A stretch of DNA of 64,000 nucleotides from Bacteroidota bacterium (lineage in GTDB: Bacteria > Bacteroidota > Ignavibacteria > UBA10030 > UBA6906), in assembly GCA_019637975.1 (NCBI GenBank), contig JAHBUR010000021.1, positions 17,355 through 81,354 on the forward strand, read 5' to 3'. Below, in pieces: positions 62,324-64,000 of the stretch. Positions within the stretch are counted from its first letter, which is position 1. Each line of letters starts with the position of its first letter. Position numbers and translations under genes: made by a program. The notes beneath the pieces are model-generated. The model saw only the letters and a list, made by a program, of their open reading frames with translations. It was not told where the DNA came from and ran no database searches.

Positions 62324-62809
62324 TTATAGATATTTGCCGAACACGACTAAACTGTCGCCCGCCCGGTAATAGTCGCGGATTCGGGCCAGTTCCTGGTAGC
62401 CGGCTTTGATGTAGAACATCCGTGTCTTGTCATAGCGCGGAGTTGATGATGTCTCCGCGATCACCAACGTGCCGCCTTTCGAGCGTATCAGTTCCTCGGC
62501 ATGTGCGATCAACGTTCTGCCGATTCCTTTTCCATGTACCGAAGGTTTCGTTGCAATCCAGTATAAATCAAACGTCGAACCTGTCGCCGGCGTCGGCCCG
62601 ACGCAGTAGTAGCCGAGTATGTCGCCGTCGTCATATACGCGAATGATGTAGTCTTTTTGATTGGGATTGTTCAATACGGTGTGCATAAGCTCGAGGGCTA
62701 TGTCAATCTCATCCCCATTGAACACCTCTGTTTCCATCAGCAGTTGGCGAAGAGGCTGGATGTCGGTCGGCTGCAACGGGCGGATTGCCGTTTCGGCGAG
62801 TCGAGGCAC
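62324..62809 (-). CDS. GNAT family acetyltransferase
   Basis: A GNAT protein of about 161 residues. The fold starts near AIRPLQPTDIQPL; the acetyl-CoA motif is KPSVHGKGIGRTLIAHAEE, and the end is FYIKAGYQELARIRDYYRAGD. It has the position of the beta-lysine acetyltransferase (AblB) seen beside kamA in other organisms, but whether it acts on beta-lysine is inference. The start is unsure: a GTG at 62809 lies just before the fold, and a TTG at 62851 would overlap the ligase by 17 bp. Confidence 0.88.
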   Translation of the reverse strand: MPRLAETAIRPLQPTDIQPLRQLLMETEVFNGDEIDIALELMHTVLNNPNQKDYIIRVYDDGDILGYYCVGPTPATGSTFDLYWIATKPSVHGKGIGRTLIAHAEELIRSKGGTLVIAETSSTPRYDKTRMFYIKAGYQELARIRDYYRAGDSLVVFGKYL

Positions 62810-62834
62810 AGACTTGACCGTGGCTGTCGGATTG

Positions 62835-63932
62835 TTATTGGACGCGTTCAAGTGCAATCTCGACAATCTTGCCGATAATCTGGTGGAAGGAGAGGCCGTA
62901 CACTCTTGCAGAACGGGCAAAGCCTGCGTCGTCTGAAATGTCGGGGTTCGGGTTCACTTCCAAAACATAGGGCACGCCGTCATTTGAAAGACGGAAGTCC
63001 ACACGGGCATAGTCGCGGCAGCCGATAAGTTGGTAACATTTCAGCGCCGTCTCGCGCAACTCCGTTTCGATTGCCGGAGGCAACTGTGCAGGACAAACAC
63101 CTTTTGTTCCTTCGTACTCCACTGTTCCGTTCATCCACTTCGCCGCGTAGCTCACGATCTTGTGCATGCCCGGATTGAGGCCCGAGAAGTCTATCTCTGA
63201 GATGGGGAAAATAATCGGTCGCTTGTTCCCGAGAATAGCAACGTTAAACTCCCGCCCCTCAATGTACTGCTCGACGAGTGCCGGCTGGTCAAACTCGGCC
63301 CAGATGTACCGTACGAGTTTGCGGAGTTCAGGCAACGAATACACAACCGACTTGTCGGAAATGCCGACGCTGGCATCTTCACGCGAGGGTTTTACAATCA
63401 GCGGGAAGTCCATGCCATCTTTCAGCACGATCTTTTCAGCTACTTTAAACACCTGATGACCCGGGGTTCTGATACCATTTGCGGAGAGAATCTCCTTCAC
63501 GCGGGGTTTGTTGAGGGCCGTTCCCAACGCAAGCGGGCCAGCCCCCGTGTACGGAATCTTGAACAACTCATACATCCCTGCAACGTTCATTTCAAGGATG
63601 GCCTCGTTCTCGATGCATTCGACAAGGTTGAAAATGAGGTCGGGCTTTTCTTCCCGAAGAAAATCAATGAGGCGCTCGACTTTGCTGTCAACATTGAAAA
63701 CGCTGCATTTGTATCCGAGCGTCGTCAGTGCATCCTTGATATCATCCATCTCCTCAACAACACCGATCTCTGAAAGATCGACGCCCGCCGGAATACTGGA
63801 GACCTTGCCGCCGATGCCGGAGATGGCGAGCCCTTCTTTCAACTGCCCGTTCTCCGAAATGTACTTGCGGCCCTCCTCTGTTCCGACAACCGGCTCGTTG
63901 TACAATATCGCTATGCGGGTCTTCTTCCTCAT
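62835..63932 (-). CDS. ATP-grasp ligase, D-alanine--D-alanine ligase-like
   Basis: A 365-residue ATP-grasp enzyme related to D-Ala-D-Ala ligase. It has DLIFNLVECIENEAI (the Asn and Glu of the substrate end), PYTGAGPLALGTALNKPRVKEIL in pieces, FPLIVKPSREDASVGI, LVEQYIEGREF and the metal-binding YVLEVNPNPDIS. The N-terminal 80 residues have an insert compared with Ddl. With KamA and a GNAT downstream, it may join beta-lysine or another amino acid to a carrier; this is not shown. GGAG lies 5 nt before the ATG. Confidence 0.9.
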   Translation of the reverse strand: MRKKTRIAILYNEPVVGTEEGRKYISENGQLKEGLAISGIGGKVSSIPAGVDLSEIGVVEEMDDIKDALTTLGYKCSVFNVDSKVERLIDFLREEKPDLIFNLVECIENEAILEMNVAGMYELFKIPYTGAGPLALGTALNKPRVKEILSANGIRTPGHQVFKVAEKIVLKDGMDFPLIVKPSREDASVGISDKSVVYSLPELRKLVRYIWAEFDQPALVEQYIEGREFNVAILGNKRPIIFPISEIDFSGLNPGMHKIVSYAAKWMNGTVEYEGTKGVCPAQLPPAIETELRETALKCYQLIGCRDYARVDFRLSNDGVPYVLEVNPNPDISDDAGFARSARVYGLSFHQIIGKIVEIALERVQ

Positions 63933-64000
63933 ACTGTCTCCACTATTGGTGTTGATGTTATTGAGTGGGAATTGCGACTTCGTTTGCCTTGGTTATCGGG

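Overview
The window is about 64 kb of a Gram-negative bacterium of the Bacteroidota/Ignavibacteriota (FCB) type. The evidence is a secreted protein ending in a type IX secretion (T9SS) C-terminal sorting domain with the EQNYPNPFN-type start, an OmpA protein with a thrombospondin-3 calcium-repeat stalk, a patatin fused to POTRA domains and an outer-membrane barrel, and a lysine 2,3-aminomutase. GC content is near 50%. No phage, CRISPR array or intact insertion sequence was seen. The lineage is an inference from gene content only.

Layout. (1) 1-4.9 kb: OmpA/TSP3 protein, tRNA-Arg(ACG), a ROK sugar kinase, tRNA-Arg(TCG), tadA and prfA. (2) 4.9-27.7 kb, all minus strand: a long polysaccharide unit. 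In transcription order it holds an RmlC-like epimerase, rfbB, Wza, a kinase-less Wzz, a Wzy-like polymerase, a flippase, GT2, a CDP-paratose-epimerase-like SDR, GT4, a fusion of two phosphoglycosyltransferase types, a DegT aminotransferase, a DPM1-like GT2, and a GT2 fused to a shortened phosphoglycosyltransferase. It runs on into accA, a methyltransferase, a thioesterase, nadC, another flippase, a DUF1385 protein and prfA. (3) 27.9-28.7 kb: a RAYT-like protein without its HUH motif and a small unknown. (4) 28.8-45.1 kb, minus strand: a second polysaccharide set. It holds a flippase, an O-antigen ligase/polymerase-like protein, five GT4-type and accessory genes, asnB, a FemAB-like protein, a deacetylase, a DegT aminotransferase, a WbaP-type initiator, a WbpB-like dehydrogenase and a WbpD-like acetyltransferase. 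(5) 45.5-50.4 kb: an SLBB protein, a Wzc-type tyrosine autokinase and a T9SS-sorted DUF4832 protein. (6) 50.5-60.4 kb: dnaG, GT9, DUF3108, an unknown conserved protein, CPBP protease, cdsA and the patatin/POTRA/barrel protein in one direction. (7) 60.5-64 kb: a CheY-like receiver and a YgiT-type zinc finger on the plus strand, then an ATP-grasp ligase, a GNAT and KamA on the minus strand.

How the parts work together. The centre of the window encodes at least one, probably two, Wzx/Wzy-type polysaccharide assembly lines. There are three flippases, two polymerase/ligase-like proteins, two chain-length (PCP) proteins with only one kinase, two SLBB proteins, and three proteins with phosphoglycosyltransferase domains, one lacking its catalytic dyad. 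Many neighbouring genes overlap as ATGA or TAATG, which points to translational coupling. Putative promoters recur with the pattern TTGnnn-N17-TAnnnT, often TATCTT at -10.

The observations most worth a second look are the fused WecA-like plus WbaP-like transferase, the GT2 plus degenerate transferase fusion, the KamA-GNAT-ATP-grasp operon, a palindromic motif shared by two putative promoters, and nested inverted repeats around the promoter of the second polysaccharide unit.
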